This document shows positions 32,809 to 40,125 of a DNA stretch of 64,000 bases, piece by piece. A model generated the notes under the pieces. That model was not told the origin of the DNA, did no database searches, and worked only from the letters and a program-made list of their open reading frames with translations. Position 1 is the first letter of the stretch. Each line of letters opens with the position of its first letter. A program made the position numbers and the translations under genes. Location: assembly GCA_004557455.1 (NCBI GenBank), contig SFDX01000006.1, positions 1 through 64,000 on the forward strand, written 5' to 3'. This stretch comes from Akkermansia muciniphila (GTDB taxonomy: Bacteria > Verrucomicrobiota > Verrucomicrobiia > Verrucomicrobiales > Akkermansiaceae).

Positions 32809-33549
32809 ATGTTACTGGGAGTTAATATCGACCACGTTGCCACTCTGCGGCAAGCCCGATACGCCGGCATGCCCGGGGCGCATAATGCCGAGCCCTCCGT
32901 AACGGCAGCCGCACGCGCTGCCCTGGAGGGCGGGGCAGATTCCATCACCCTCCACGTTCGTGAGGACCGTCGCCACATGCAGGATGCGGATGCGCTGGCG
33001 GTGCGCCGGGAAATTCCCCTGCCGCTCAACTTGGAGATGGGGGCCACGCCAGCCATGCTGGAGTTTGCGCTGAACCTGCGGCCGGATTTCGTGTGCTTGG
33101 TGCCCGAGCGCCGGCAGGAGGTGACTACAGAGGGGGGGCTGGACGTAGCGGGCCGCGCAGAGGAGCTGCGCCCGCTGGTGGCTGCTCTGGCGGCCAACGG
33201 CAGCCGCGTGAGTATGTTCATCGACCCCGATTCGGAGCAGGTTCGGGCTTCCGCCGCCATCGGTGCCCCTATGATAGAGCTGCACACCGGCCGCTTTGCC
33301 AACAACCTCGGCGAGGCCCGCACCGTGGAGGTACAGCGTTTGGCTGCGGCCGCCCGTTTGGCCCACAGCTTGGGCTTGGAGGTGCACGCCGGTCATGGTA
33401 TTCAGCCCGCTAACCTGCAGGATCTCGCGGCCGTCCCCTACCTCACAGAGCTCAATATCGGCCACACCCTCATTGCTCGAGCCGTTTTCGTGGGCCTCAC
33501 ACGCGCCGTTCAGGAGATGAAGGAGGCCATCTCTCGCCTCTCTTGGTAA
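32809..33549 (+). CDS. pdxJ: Pyridoxine 5'-phosphate synthase
   Basis: Condenses 1-deoxyxylulose-5-phosphate with 3-amino-2-oxopropyl phosphate to pyridoxine phosphate (vitamin B6). The 246-aa TIM barrel has the family hallmarks: LGVNIDHVATLRQAR, HVREDRRHMQ, NLEMGATPAM, SMFIDPD, ELHTGRFAN and GHGIQPAN. Only a weak TATACC-type -10 element 5 nt before the ATG is visible as promoter. It ends at a strong terminator. Confidence 0.97.
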   Translation: MLLGVNIDHVATLRQARYAGMPGAHNAEPSVTAAARAALEGGADSITLHVREDRRHMQDADALAVRREIPLPLNLEMGATPAMLEFALNLRPDFVCLVPERRQEVTTEGGLDVAGRAEELRPLVAALAANGSRVSMFIDPDSEQVRASAAIGAPMIELHTGRFANNLGEARTVEVQRLAAAARLAHSLGLEVHAGHGIQPANLQDLAAVPYLTELNIGHTLIARAVFVGLTRAVQEMKEAISRLSW

Positions 33550-33569
33550 CTGACAGCCCACCACGCAGT

Positions 33570-33611
33570 GCCCCGACTCGCCGGTTCGGCGATGCTCGGG
33601 GCCTTTTTTTT
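33570..33611 (+). terminator. pdxJ terminator
   Basis: Long interrupted stem: GCCCCGA/TCGGGGC enclosing CGCCG/CGGCG, followed by CTTTTTTTT. Confidence 0.9.
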
Positions 33612-33643
33612 CGCAAAATACCGCTCTGTGTCGCGCTTTTCTC

Positions 33644-33673
33644 TTGCTTCCCCCTCTACAAACATGATAAGAT
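33644..33673 (+). promoter_or_regulatory. Promoter of the HU gene
   Basis: TTGCTT, 18 nt, TAAGAT, then 8 nt to ATG 33682. Confidence 0.6.
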
Positions 33674-33681
33674 AAAGGCCT

Positions 33682-33957
33682 ATGAACAAAACTCAACTCG
33701 TTAGCCTCGTTCAGGCAAAACTGGGCGACGATGCCACAAAAAAAACCGCCGAGGCTGCCTTGGAGGCTGTCTTGGCCGCCATCAGCGATGCCGTCCTCAC
33801 CGATAAAGTGCAACTCGTCGGGTTCGGTACGTTCGAGATGAAGACTCATCCTGCCCGTCAGGGTCGCAATCCCCGCACGGGTGAGCCCATCCAAATCCCG
33901 GAATCCCGCAGCCTCGCTTTCAAGCCCTCGGCCAACCGTCGCTCCATCGTCGAGTAA
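33682..33957 (+). CDS. HU/IHF family DNA-binding protein
   Basis: A 91-aa nucleoid protein with the HU fold: N-terminal helices (MNKTQLVSLVQAKL), then VQLVGFGTFEMK and the DNA-binding arm ARQGRNPRTGEPIQIP, ending in the usual helix. HU dimers bend and compact DNA. Monocistronic, between two strong terminators. Confidence 0.95.
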   Translation: MNKTQLVSLVQAKLGDDATKKTAEAALEAVLAAISDAVLTDKVQLVGFGTFEMKTHPARQGRNPRTGEPIQIPESRSLAFKPSANRRSIVE

Positions 33958-33980
33958 ATTTGCCGTCCGGCTCATTCACC

Positions 33981-34017
33981 GCCCTCGCCCGTCCTCCCCG
34001 GGCAGAGGGCTGTTTTT
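33981..34017 (+). terminator. HU gene terminator
   Basis: Stem GCCCTC/GAGGGC with an inner CCCG/CGGG pairing, followed by TGTTTTT. Confidence 0.8.
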
Positions 34018-34062
34018 ATGCCGGAAATGCTCCAAAAAATGCGCCCCGCCCGCACTTTGGCA

Positions 34063-34091
34063 TTTACATCTCGCCCCGAATATGCTAATAC
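34063..34091 (+). promoter_or_regulatory. Promoter of galK and the sugar transporter
   Basis: TTTACA, 17 nt, TAATAC, then 9 nt to ATG 34101. Confidence 0.55.
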
Positions 34092-34100
34092 TATCTTGCT

Positions 34101-35279
34101 ATGGATTTAGAGCAAAGAGAAATAAGCGCAGAAACCATCACTCCGTACTTTGAAAAGTACTTCGGGCACAAGCCCACTGTCATTTCCGCCTCCCCCGGCC
34201 GAGTCAATCTTATCGGCGAGCATACGGACTACAACAACGGGTTCGTTCTGCCGATGGCTCTCAACAACATCAACGTCATTGCCGTCGCTCCTTCCCCCAC
34301 CGGTAAGCACCGTTGGATCGGTGCCTTGGAGGACGAGATGATCGAAATCGACCCTGCCGATGCCGACAAGCCCGGCGAGCCTTTCTGGAGCAACTATGTG
34401 CGCGGCATCATCTGCATGCTCGCCCGCCGCGGTATCAAGGTTCCCGCCGTGGATATGCTCATCGATTCCAACGTCCCGCGCGGTGGCGGTCTCTCTTCCA
34501 GCGCCGCATTCGAGGTCTCTGCCTGCACGGCCTTGGCTGCTCTCTGCGGTGCAGAGGTCTCTCCCACGGACCGGGCTCTCATCGGCCAGGCTACGGAGCA
34601 TGAGTTCGTGAATGTGCCCTGCGGTATCATGGACCAGTTCATTTCCGCCAACGGTAAGAAGGACCACGCTCTGATGCTGGACTGTAAGGATCTCTCCTAC
34701 CGCCTCATCCCCATGACGGACCCGAGCGTGAGCGTGCTTGTCATCGATTCTGCCGTCAAGCACTCTCTGGCAGACGGTGGCTATGCGGCCCGCCGTAAGA
34801 ACTGCGAGGACGCCTGCGCCATTCTCGGCGTTCCCTCCCTGCGTGAGGCGTCTCTGGACATGCTGGAGGCCAAGAAGGCCGAGCTGGGCGACCTCTGCTA
34901 TCGCCGCGCCCGCCACGTCATCGGCGAGAATGCCCGCGTCGCCAACTTCGCTGCCGCTCTGCAGGCGGGGGATTGGAGCGCTGCCGGTATCGCCATGCGC
35001 AGCTCCCACGCTTCCCTGCGGGATGACTTCGAGGTCTCCTGCGCTGAGGTGGATACCCTCGTCAGCCTAGCGGATACCATTCCCTCCGCTTCCTCCGTCT
35101 ACGGTGCCCGCATGACGGGCGGCGGCTTCGGTGGCTGCATTGTTGCGCTCGTCAAGAGCTCCGATGTGGAACAGGTAGCCAAGGAAATGTTGGAGGGCTA
35201 CCGCGATGCCTTGGGCATCGAGACGACCTACTTGGTCACCCGCCCCGGCGACGGTGCGCGCGTTCTCTATCAAGCCTGA
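34101..35279 (+). CDS. galK: Galactokinase
   Basis: Phosphorylates galactose at C1 (Leloir pathway). The 392-aa GHMP kinase shows the galactokinase signature GRVNLIGEHTDYNNGFVLP, the ATP loop PRGGGLSSSAAFEV and MTGGGFGGCIVALV near the C-terminus. The gene is followed 15 nt later by an SSS-family sugar transporter, so uptake and phosphorylation are co-expressed. No galT or galE lies here. Confidence 0.96.
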   Translation: MDLEQREISAETITPYFEKYFGHKPTVISASPGRVNLIGEHTDYNNGFVLPMALNNINVIAVAPSPTGKHRWIGALEDEMIEIDPADADKPGEPFWSNYVRGIICMLARRGIKVPAVDMLIDSNVPRGGGLSSSAAFEVSACTALAALCGAEVSPTDRALIGQATEHEFVNVPCGIMDQFISANGKKDHALMLDCKDLSYRLIPMTDPSVSVLVIDSAVKHSLADGGYAARRKNCEDACAILGVPSLREASLDMLEAKKAELGDLCYRRARHVIGENARVANFAAALQAGDWSAAGIAMRSSHASLRDDFEVSCAEVDTLVSLADTIPSASSVYGARMTGGGFGGCIVALVKSSDVEQVAKEMLEGYRDALGIETTYLVTRPGDGARVLYQA

Positions 35280-35294
35280 TCTATCACCCCTCTC

Positions 35295-37553
35295 ATGAAA
35301 ACACTACTGACATTATTAAGCACAGCAATGCTGCTCACCACGGCTGCGGCCGGGCAGGATGCAGCAGGGGCTGCCTCGCAGGATGCCCTCCCGCTTTGGG
35401 AGATGATCGTCTTCTGCGTGGTGGTCATCGGCGTCATCGGCCTGGGCATCTGGAAGTCCGGCGCTGCTGACAAGAAAAAGGAAAGCAGCGGAGACGGTGC
35501 GGCGGACTACTTCTTGGCCGGCCGCGGGCTCAGCTGGTGGCTGGTGGGCTTCTCCCTGCTGGCGGCGAACATTTCCACGGAGCAGTTCGTGGGCATGAGC
35601 GGCCAGGCAGCGGACTGGCTGGGCCTCGCCATTGCGGGTTATGAATGGCTGGCGGCCATCGTGCTCGTCATTGTGGCTTTCACCTTCCTGCCCATGCTCC
35701 TCAAGCGCGGTGTGTACACCATTCCGCAGTTCTTGGAGGAGCGTTTCAACGGCATCTCGCGTGTCACGATGGCTATTGTCAACCTGCTCATCCTGGTGGG
35801 TGTTCCCACCGCTGCGGTGATCTATGCGGGTTCCACCGTCGTTTCCGTCTACTTTGACCTCAGCCTCACCACGGGCTGCATCATCATGGCCGTCTGCGCT
35901 ACGGTCTACGTGTTTGTCGGCGGTCTCAAGGCCTGCGCTTGGACGGATCTTATCTGGGGCGCGGCGCTCATCGTGGGCGGCGGTGTGGTGGCTTACTACG
36001 CCATTGCGGCCCTGGGTGGTATGGATCCCCTGCCCCAGGCCGTCATTGACACCGCTACCAGCACGGCTAACACTGCCGGCGATGCCCTCGCTTCCACCGG
36101 CAACGCCTTCACGGATGGTCTCAACCGCCTCTGGAACCTCAATGCCGGTCCCGTGGAGGACAGCATCAACGGCATCGGCGGTAAGCTGCACATGATGCGC
36201 GAGCAGAACGACCCGGTCATGCCGTGGACGGTTTACCTGCTCGGTCTCTGGATCCCCAACTTCTTCTACTGGGGCCTCAATCAGTACATCATGCAGCGCA
36301 CCCTCGCTTCCAAGAGCTTGGAGGAGGGTCAGCTCGGTATCGTGTTCGCGGCTTTCCTCAAACTGCTCATTCCCTTCGTGGTGATCATCCCCGGCATCTT
36401 GGCCTATAACCTCTACCACAAGGACCTGGCCAAGCATGCGGACACCACCGCCGCTACCATCGTGAAGAGTGTCTCTCAGGACGGTAAGAAGGTCATTTAC
36501 CAAGTGGATAAGACCCGCCTGATCCGCGAGGACAGTGCCAACACCGACAAGGTTTACGTTGAGCGCAACGGTCTCTGGGAGTTCTGCCCGGAGGGGACCG
36601 CTCCCGAGGGTGCCAAGACCGTCAAGGTGCTCAGCGGTGTGAACATGATCCTCTCCAATGCCGAGACCGTGGGGGCCACCGATGCCCAAAAGGCCGAGCT
36701 GCAGGCTGCCATCGCTGCGTTGCATGCCACGGACAAGGTCACCACGCCGGACGGTGAGGCTGCTCCCGTGGCCCGCAAAGCCCGCGCCGAGGCGGCCCAG
36801 ACCATCCTCAAGCTGAATGACGCGATTGTTGCCCCGGCCATCAAGGCTGCGCCCACCGAGTACGCCACCGCCACCGCCGTGGCAGGCTACCAGAACGACA
36901 AGGCTTTCGCGACCCTGCTGCGCAACCTTCTGCCCGGCACCGGTTGGGCTTGGTTCGTGCTGGCGGCTCTCTTCGGCGCCGTGGTCAGCTCGCTGGCTTC
37001 CATGCTCAACTCCGCCTCCACCCTCTTCACCATGGATATCTATGGTAAGGCCATGGAGGTGAAGGGCACACCGGCCTCCGGCACACAGCTCGTGGTGATC
37101 GGTAAGGGCGCCGTGCTCGTCTGCGCGCTCATCGCCACCGTGCTCGCTCCTTTCTTGGATAACCCGGCTTTCGGCGGTATCTTCACCTTCATTCAGGAGT
37201 TCCAGGGCTTCCTCAGCCCCGGCGTGCTCGCGGTCTTCCTCTTCGGCTTCTTCGTGCCGTACTGCCCGCGCATCTTCGGTTGGCTGGGTATCGTCCTCGG
37301 TGCCGCCGCCTTCGCCATCTGCAAGTGGGCCCCCGTGGTCTCCGAGCAGTCCTTCCTCAACCGCATGGCCTACTCCTTCCTCTTCGTCTGCCTCATCGGC
37401 CTCATCCTCACGCTGGTGAACAAGGCCCAGGGCGGCGAGAAGGTCGTTCTGGAAGACAAGGGCATCCTCGTGATGAAGACCTCCAACCGTGCCAAGGTCT
37501 TCGGCGCCGTCGTCGTCGCCCTCACGGTTGCCCTCTACATCATCTTCTGGTAA
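35295..37553 (+). CDS. Na+/sugar symporter (SSS/SGLT family) with a large inserted loop
   Basis: A sodium-solute symporter, probably importing galactose given its place after galK. The core matches vSGLT-type carriers: DYFLAGRGLSWW, AANISTEQFVGMSG, WTDLIWG, FFYWGLNQYIMQRTLASKSL and SSLASMLNSASTLFTMDIY. At 752 aa it is far longer than vSGLT (543 aa). The extra length includes an N-terminal signal-like helix and a ~150-residue soluble insert (about 381-533) between YNLYHKD and FATLLRNLLPGTG, i.e. in the loop before the NSAST helix. A strong terminator follows. Confidence 0.92.
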   Translation: MKTLLTLLSTAMLLTTAAAGQDAAGAASQDALPLWEMIVFCVVVIGVIGLGIWKSGAADKKKESSGDGAADYFLAGRGLSWWLVGFSLLAANISTEQFVGMSGQAADWLGLAIAGYEWLAAIVLVIVAFTFLPMLLKRGVYTIPQFLEERFNGISRVTMAIVNLLILVGVPTAAVIYAGSTVVSVYFDLSLTTGCIIMAVCATVYVFVGGLKACAWTDLIWGAALIVGGGVVAYYAIAALGGMDPLPQAVIDTATSTANTAGDALASTGNAFTDGLNRLWNLNAGPVEDSINGIGGKLHMMREQNDPVMPWTVYLLGLWIPNFFYWGLNQYIMQRTLASKSLEEGQLGIVFAAFLKLLIPFVVIIPGILAYNLYHKDLAKHADTTAATIVKSVSQDGKKVIYQVDKTRLIREDSANTDKVYVERNGLWEFCPEGTAPEGAKTVKVLSGVNMILSNAETVGATDAQKAELQAAIAALHATDKVTTPDGEAAPVARKARAEAAQTILKLNDAIVAPAIKAAPTEYATATAVAGYQNDKAFATLLRNLLPGTGWAWFVLAALFGAVVSSLASMLNSASTLFTMDIYGKAMEVKGTPASGTQLVVIGKGAVLVCALIATVLAPFLDNPAFGGIFTFIQEFQGFLSPGVLAVFLFGFFVPYCPRIFGWLGIVLGAAAFAICKWAPVVSEQSFLNRMAYSFLFVCLIGLILTLVNKAQGGEKVVLEDKGILVMKTSNRAKVFGAVVVALTVALYIIFW

Positions 37554-37575
37554 GCACCCCGCCTACCACATTTCA

Positions 37576-37610
37576 CCCCGCCGCCCCTCCCCCGGGACGG
37601 CGGGGTTTTT
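37576..37610 (+). terminator. Terminator of the galK operon
   Basis: CCCCGCCG/CGGCGGGG stem followed by TTTTT. Confidence 0.88.
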
Positions 37611-37787
37611 ATGCCCCTACCCCTCCAGCATGCAGTGGGTTTGCCTACTGCATTGCAAATGCACACCCCGTGGTAAACGTTGATACTCAATGAGTTACAC
37701 GGATTATAGGCCATTTTACGACGGCGTAACAGAAGTAACACCATCCCGCAAAAGTGCCGTAAAATCAAGGCTTATCTGACTTTGGGC

Positions 37788-37816
37788 TTGCTTCAGCATT
37801 TGCAATGCTGTAGTAT
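37788..37816 (+). promoter_or_regulatory. Leaderless promoter of the acyltransferase gene
   Basis: TTGCTT, 17 nt, TAGTAT, then 6 nt to a GTG start at 37823. The spacer contains a GCATT/AATGC inverted repeat that might bind a regulator. Confidence 0.65.
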
Positions 37817-37822
37817 TGCTGC

Positions 37823-38890
37823 GTGATACTTCGTAGTGACATCTACAGCCACCGTGGAACGGCCATCATCAAGGGAGTAGCCATATTGTGCATGTTGTAC
37901 CACCATTTATTCGGTCTATTCTCCATTGAGCCCGGCGTAGCGCAAGCAGCAATGAGCGATGCTTGCTTTGCACAGTGGGCGATATATGCAACAAAAGGTA
38001 AGGTCTGTATTTCTTTGTTCGCCTTCGTGACCGGATTTGGGTACTGCATCATCTCTCAAAGAGAGACGCAGGGTGTAGGCTCTGCCGCAATAGGCCGATT
38101 ACGCCGTTTCTACCCATTCTATGTTGCCTTTGTGCTGTCTATCGCGGCGCTGTCGTTTATAGCGCCATGTCCGATGACAGATACCCCCATTATACCGGAA
38201 CGTATCCCGAACTATCTGCTGACACTCGTAGGTGTAGAATGCGCTCTGGCAGACTTTTGGTATATTGCCGTTGTTCTCATCGGGGCCTTAGTTTTCTACC
38301 CCATTCTGCTGGCCGCTAAACGCAGAGGGTCACTGTTCTATACGCTGGTCTTTATCGGCTTGTGTATCGTGTCTCTCCCCAATTTCACACTGAACTGTAT
38401 CTATCATCTTTCTGCCCATCTGGGGTATAATCCTTATGACACGACCTGTGCTTCAGTCGGTATTCCGCTGGTAAAAGCCATGGCATGGATGCGCTACATG
38501 CTCATCGGATGGGCTCTTGCAGCCCTGTCACAAGAACCACGTAAAACGGCAATCTGTTTGATACTATCGGCAACGGGACTTCTTGCAGTCAGCATGATGT
38601 ATTCTTCCGAAAATGATTTGATATTCCTATGTTTACTTGCCGCGGCCTATGCCCTGCAGTATATGCCGGAGAGTTGGATGCGGCCGATGGTGTTACTCGG
38701 CAATTATTCTGCCTGCATGTGGCTGAATCACCGATTGATTTTCGGCTACTGGTTTGCGGATTGGTTCTACAGCCTACCAACGCCCCTCAATTTTTTCCTA
38801 CTGGTGGCTCTTTCTTTTGTTGCTTCCATCATCATCACCAAGGTATGGGAAGCAGCCATTGCTCGGCTGTATCGTACAAAGGCGACGTGA
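37823..38890 (+). CDS. Acyltransferase-3 family membrane protein
   Basis: A 355-aa protein with about ten membrane helices. The first helix carries the acyltransferase-3 pattern KGVAILCMLYHHLFG, with the His pair needed in this family, and a conserved Arg region RLRRFYPFY follows. Such enzymes O-acylate sugars on surface polysaccharide or peptidoglycan. The GTG start is 6 nt after a clean promoter. It is more AT-rich than the neighbouring housekeeping genes. Confidence 0.87.
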   Translation: MILRSDIYSHRGTAIIKGVAILCMLYHHLFGLFSIEPGVAQAAMSDACFAQWAIYATKGKVCISLFAFVTGFGYCIISQRETQGVGSAAIGRLRRFYPFYVAFVLSIAALSFIAPCPMTDTPIIPERIPNYLLTLVGVECALADFWYIAVVLIGALVFYPILLAAKRRGSLFYTLVFIGLCIVSLPNFTLNCIYHLSAHLGYNPYDTTCASVGIPLVKAMAWMRYMLIGWALAALSQEPRKTAICLILSATGLLAVSMMYSSENDLIFLCLLAAAYALQYMPESWMRPMVLLGNYSACMWLNHRLIFGYWFADWFYSLPTPLNFFLLVALSFVASIIITKVWEAAIARLYRTKAT

Positions 38891-38940
38891 TTCGAAACGG
38901 CGTCTCGGTGGTGAATAAGGGGGCTATCATGCAATTTGGC

Positions 38941-38969
38941 TGGACAAAAGGGTGCGGGGGTGCTACAAT
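38941..38969 (+). promoter_or_regulatory. fabH promoter
   Basis: TGGACA, 17 nt, TACAAT, then 11 nt to ATG 38981. Confidence 0.6.
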
Positions 38970-38980
38970 GCGGGTGGATT

Positions 38981-39997
38981 ATGAATGACCTCACTCAACC
39001 GTTTAAGAGATTGCCCGTGGCCTTGGTAGGCACGGGGTCCTACGTTCCGGAGCGCAAACTCACCAACGCTGACTTGGAGAAGATGGTGGACACCTCCAAC
39101 GAGTGGATTGTGGAACGCACCGGTATTGAGGAACGCCGCATTGCCGCGCCGGACGAGAAGACCAGCGACATGGCCACGAAGGCAGCGCAGCGCGCGCTGG
39201 AAGCGGCAGGCATCACGGCCGAGGAGATCGACCTCATCATTGTGGGCACCGTAACGCCCGACACCTTCACCCCCTCCACCGCCTGCTATGTGCAGGCCAA
39301 CCTGGGAGCCGTCAATGCAGCAGCGTTCGATATATCCGCAGCCTGCTCCAGCTTCCTCTTCGCCATGAAGACGGCGGTGCAGTTCATCGGCTGCGGACAG
39401 GCCAAGACCGCGCTCATCATCTCGGCGGAGAAGCTCAGCCACATTGTCAACTGGGAAGACCGCTCCACCTGCGTACTCTTCGGCGACGGAGCGGGCGCGG
39501 CAGTACTCCGCACGGGCACCGGCGAGCCCGGGGACAGTGCCATTCTGGCCTCCGACATCGGGTCGGACGGCACACTGAGCGACCTGCTGAAGGTACCCGG
39601 CGGCGGCTCGGCCATCCCGACCACGGAGGAGAACATCCACGAGAAACTTTACACCCTGGCCATGCGCGGCAACGAGGTATTCCGCCACGCCGTGCGCCAC
39701 ATGCAAGAGTCCGCCATCTCGCTCATCAACCGCACGGGTATCGCCCCGGAGAACGTGGCTCTGGTCATTCCGCACCAGGCCAACCTGCGCATCATCAATG
39801 CGGTTACGGCCCGCATCGGCATCCCGCCGGAGAGAGTGTTCGTGAACCTGCAGAAATACGGCAACACCTCCGGTGCCGCCTGCGCCATCGCCTTGGATGA
39901 GGCTGTGCGCAGCGGGCGTGCAAAGAAAGGCGACATCGTGCTGATGGTCACCTTCGGTGCCGGACTCACCTGGAGCAGCGCAGCCATCCGCCTGTAA
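38981..39997 (+). CDS. fabH: Beta-ketoacyl-ACP synthase III
   Basis: Starts fatty-acid synthesis by condensing acetyl-CoA with malonyl-ACP. The 338-aa thiolase-fold protein has the catalytic triad: C122 in SAACSSF, H265 in PHQAN and N295 in GNTSGAA, plus the N-terminal GTGSYVPER. The start at 38981 gives the usual N-terminus. No other fab or plsX gene adjoins. The space after it (39998-40062) holds two GC-rich stem-loops without T-runs. Confidence 0.96.
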   Translation: MNDLTQPFKRLPVALVGTGSYVPERKLTNADLEKMVDTSNEWIVERTGIEERRIAAPDEKTSDMATKAAQRALEAAGITAEEIDLIIVGTVTPDTFTPSTACYVQANLGAVNAAAFDISAACSSFLFAMKTAVQFIGCGQAKTALIISAEKLSHIVNWEDRSTCVLFGDGAGAAVLRTGTGEPGDSAILASDIGSDGTLSDLLKVPGGGSAIPTTEENIHEKLYTLAMRGNEVFRHAVRHMQESAISLINRTGIAPENVALVIPHQANLRIINAVTARIGIPPERVFVNLQKYGNTSGAACAIALDEAVRSGRAKKGDIVLMVTFGAGLTWSSAAIRL

Positions 39998-40062
39998 GCC
40001 CCCCGCCACGCCGTGCAGGGGGGCGCAGGCGGCTCCCCGCGCGGGGTGACGGCCAAAAAAAG

Positions 40063-40125
40063 ATGAGTTTTGAACGCAGCGCGGCGTCGGGGTGTCCCAA
40101 CCGTTGGACGGAAACGCATGAGTGA
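40063..40125 (+). CDS. 20-codon upstream ORF coupled to the first vgrG
   Basis: An ATG after an A-rich stretch (CCAAAAAAAG) opens a 20-codon frame (MSFERSAASG...ETHE) whose end overlaps the vgrG start in the 8-nt string ATGAGTGA, the same overlap as feoA/feoB. It may be a leader peptide that couples ribosomes into the vgrG cassette. No homology recognised, and a chance ORF is possible. Confidence 0.4.
   Translation: MSFERSAASGCPNRWTETHE

Noticed and set aside
35316-36725. A 469-codon open frame on the - strand
   Set aside because: It lies wholly antisense to the SSS transporter; its His/Asp/Glu-rich sequence is the usual antisense shadow of a high-GC gene.
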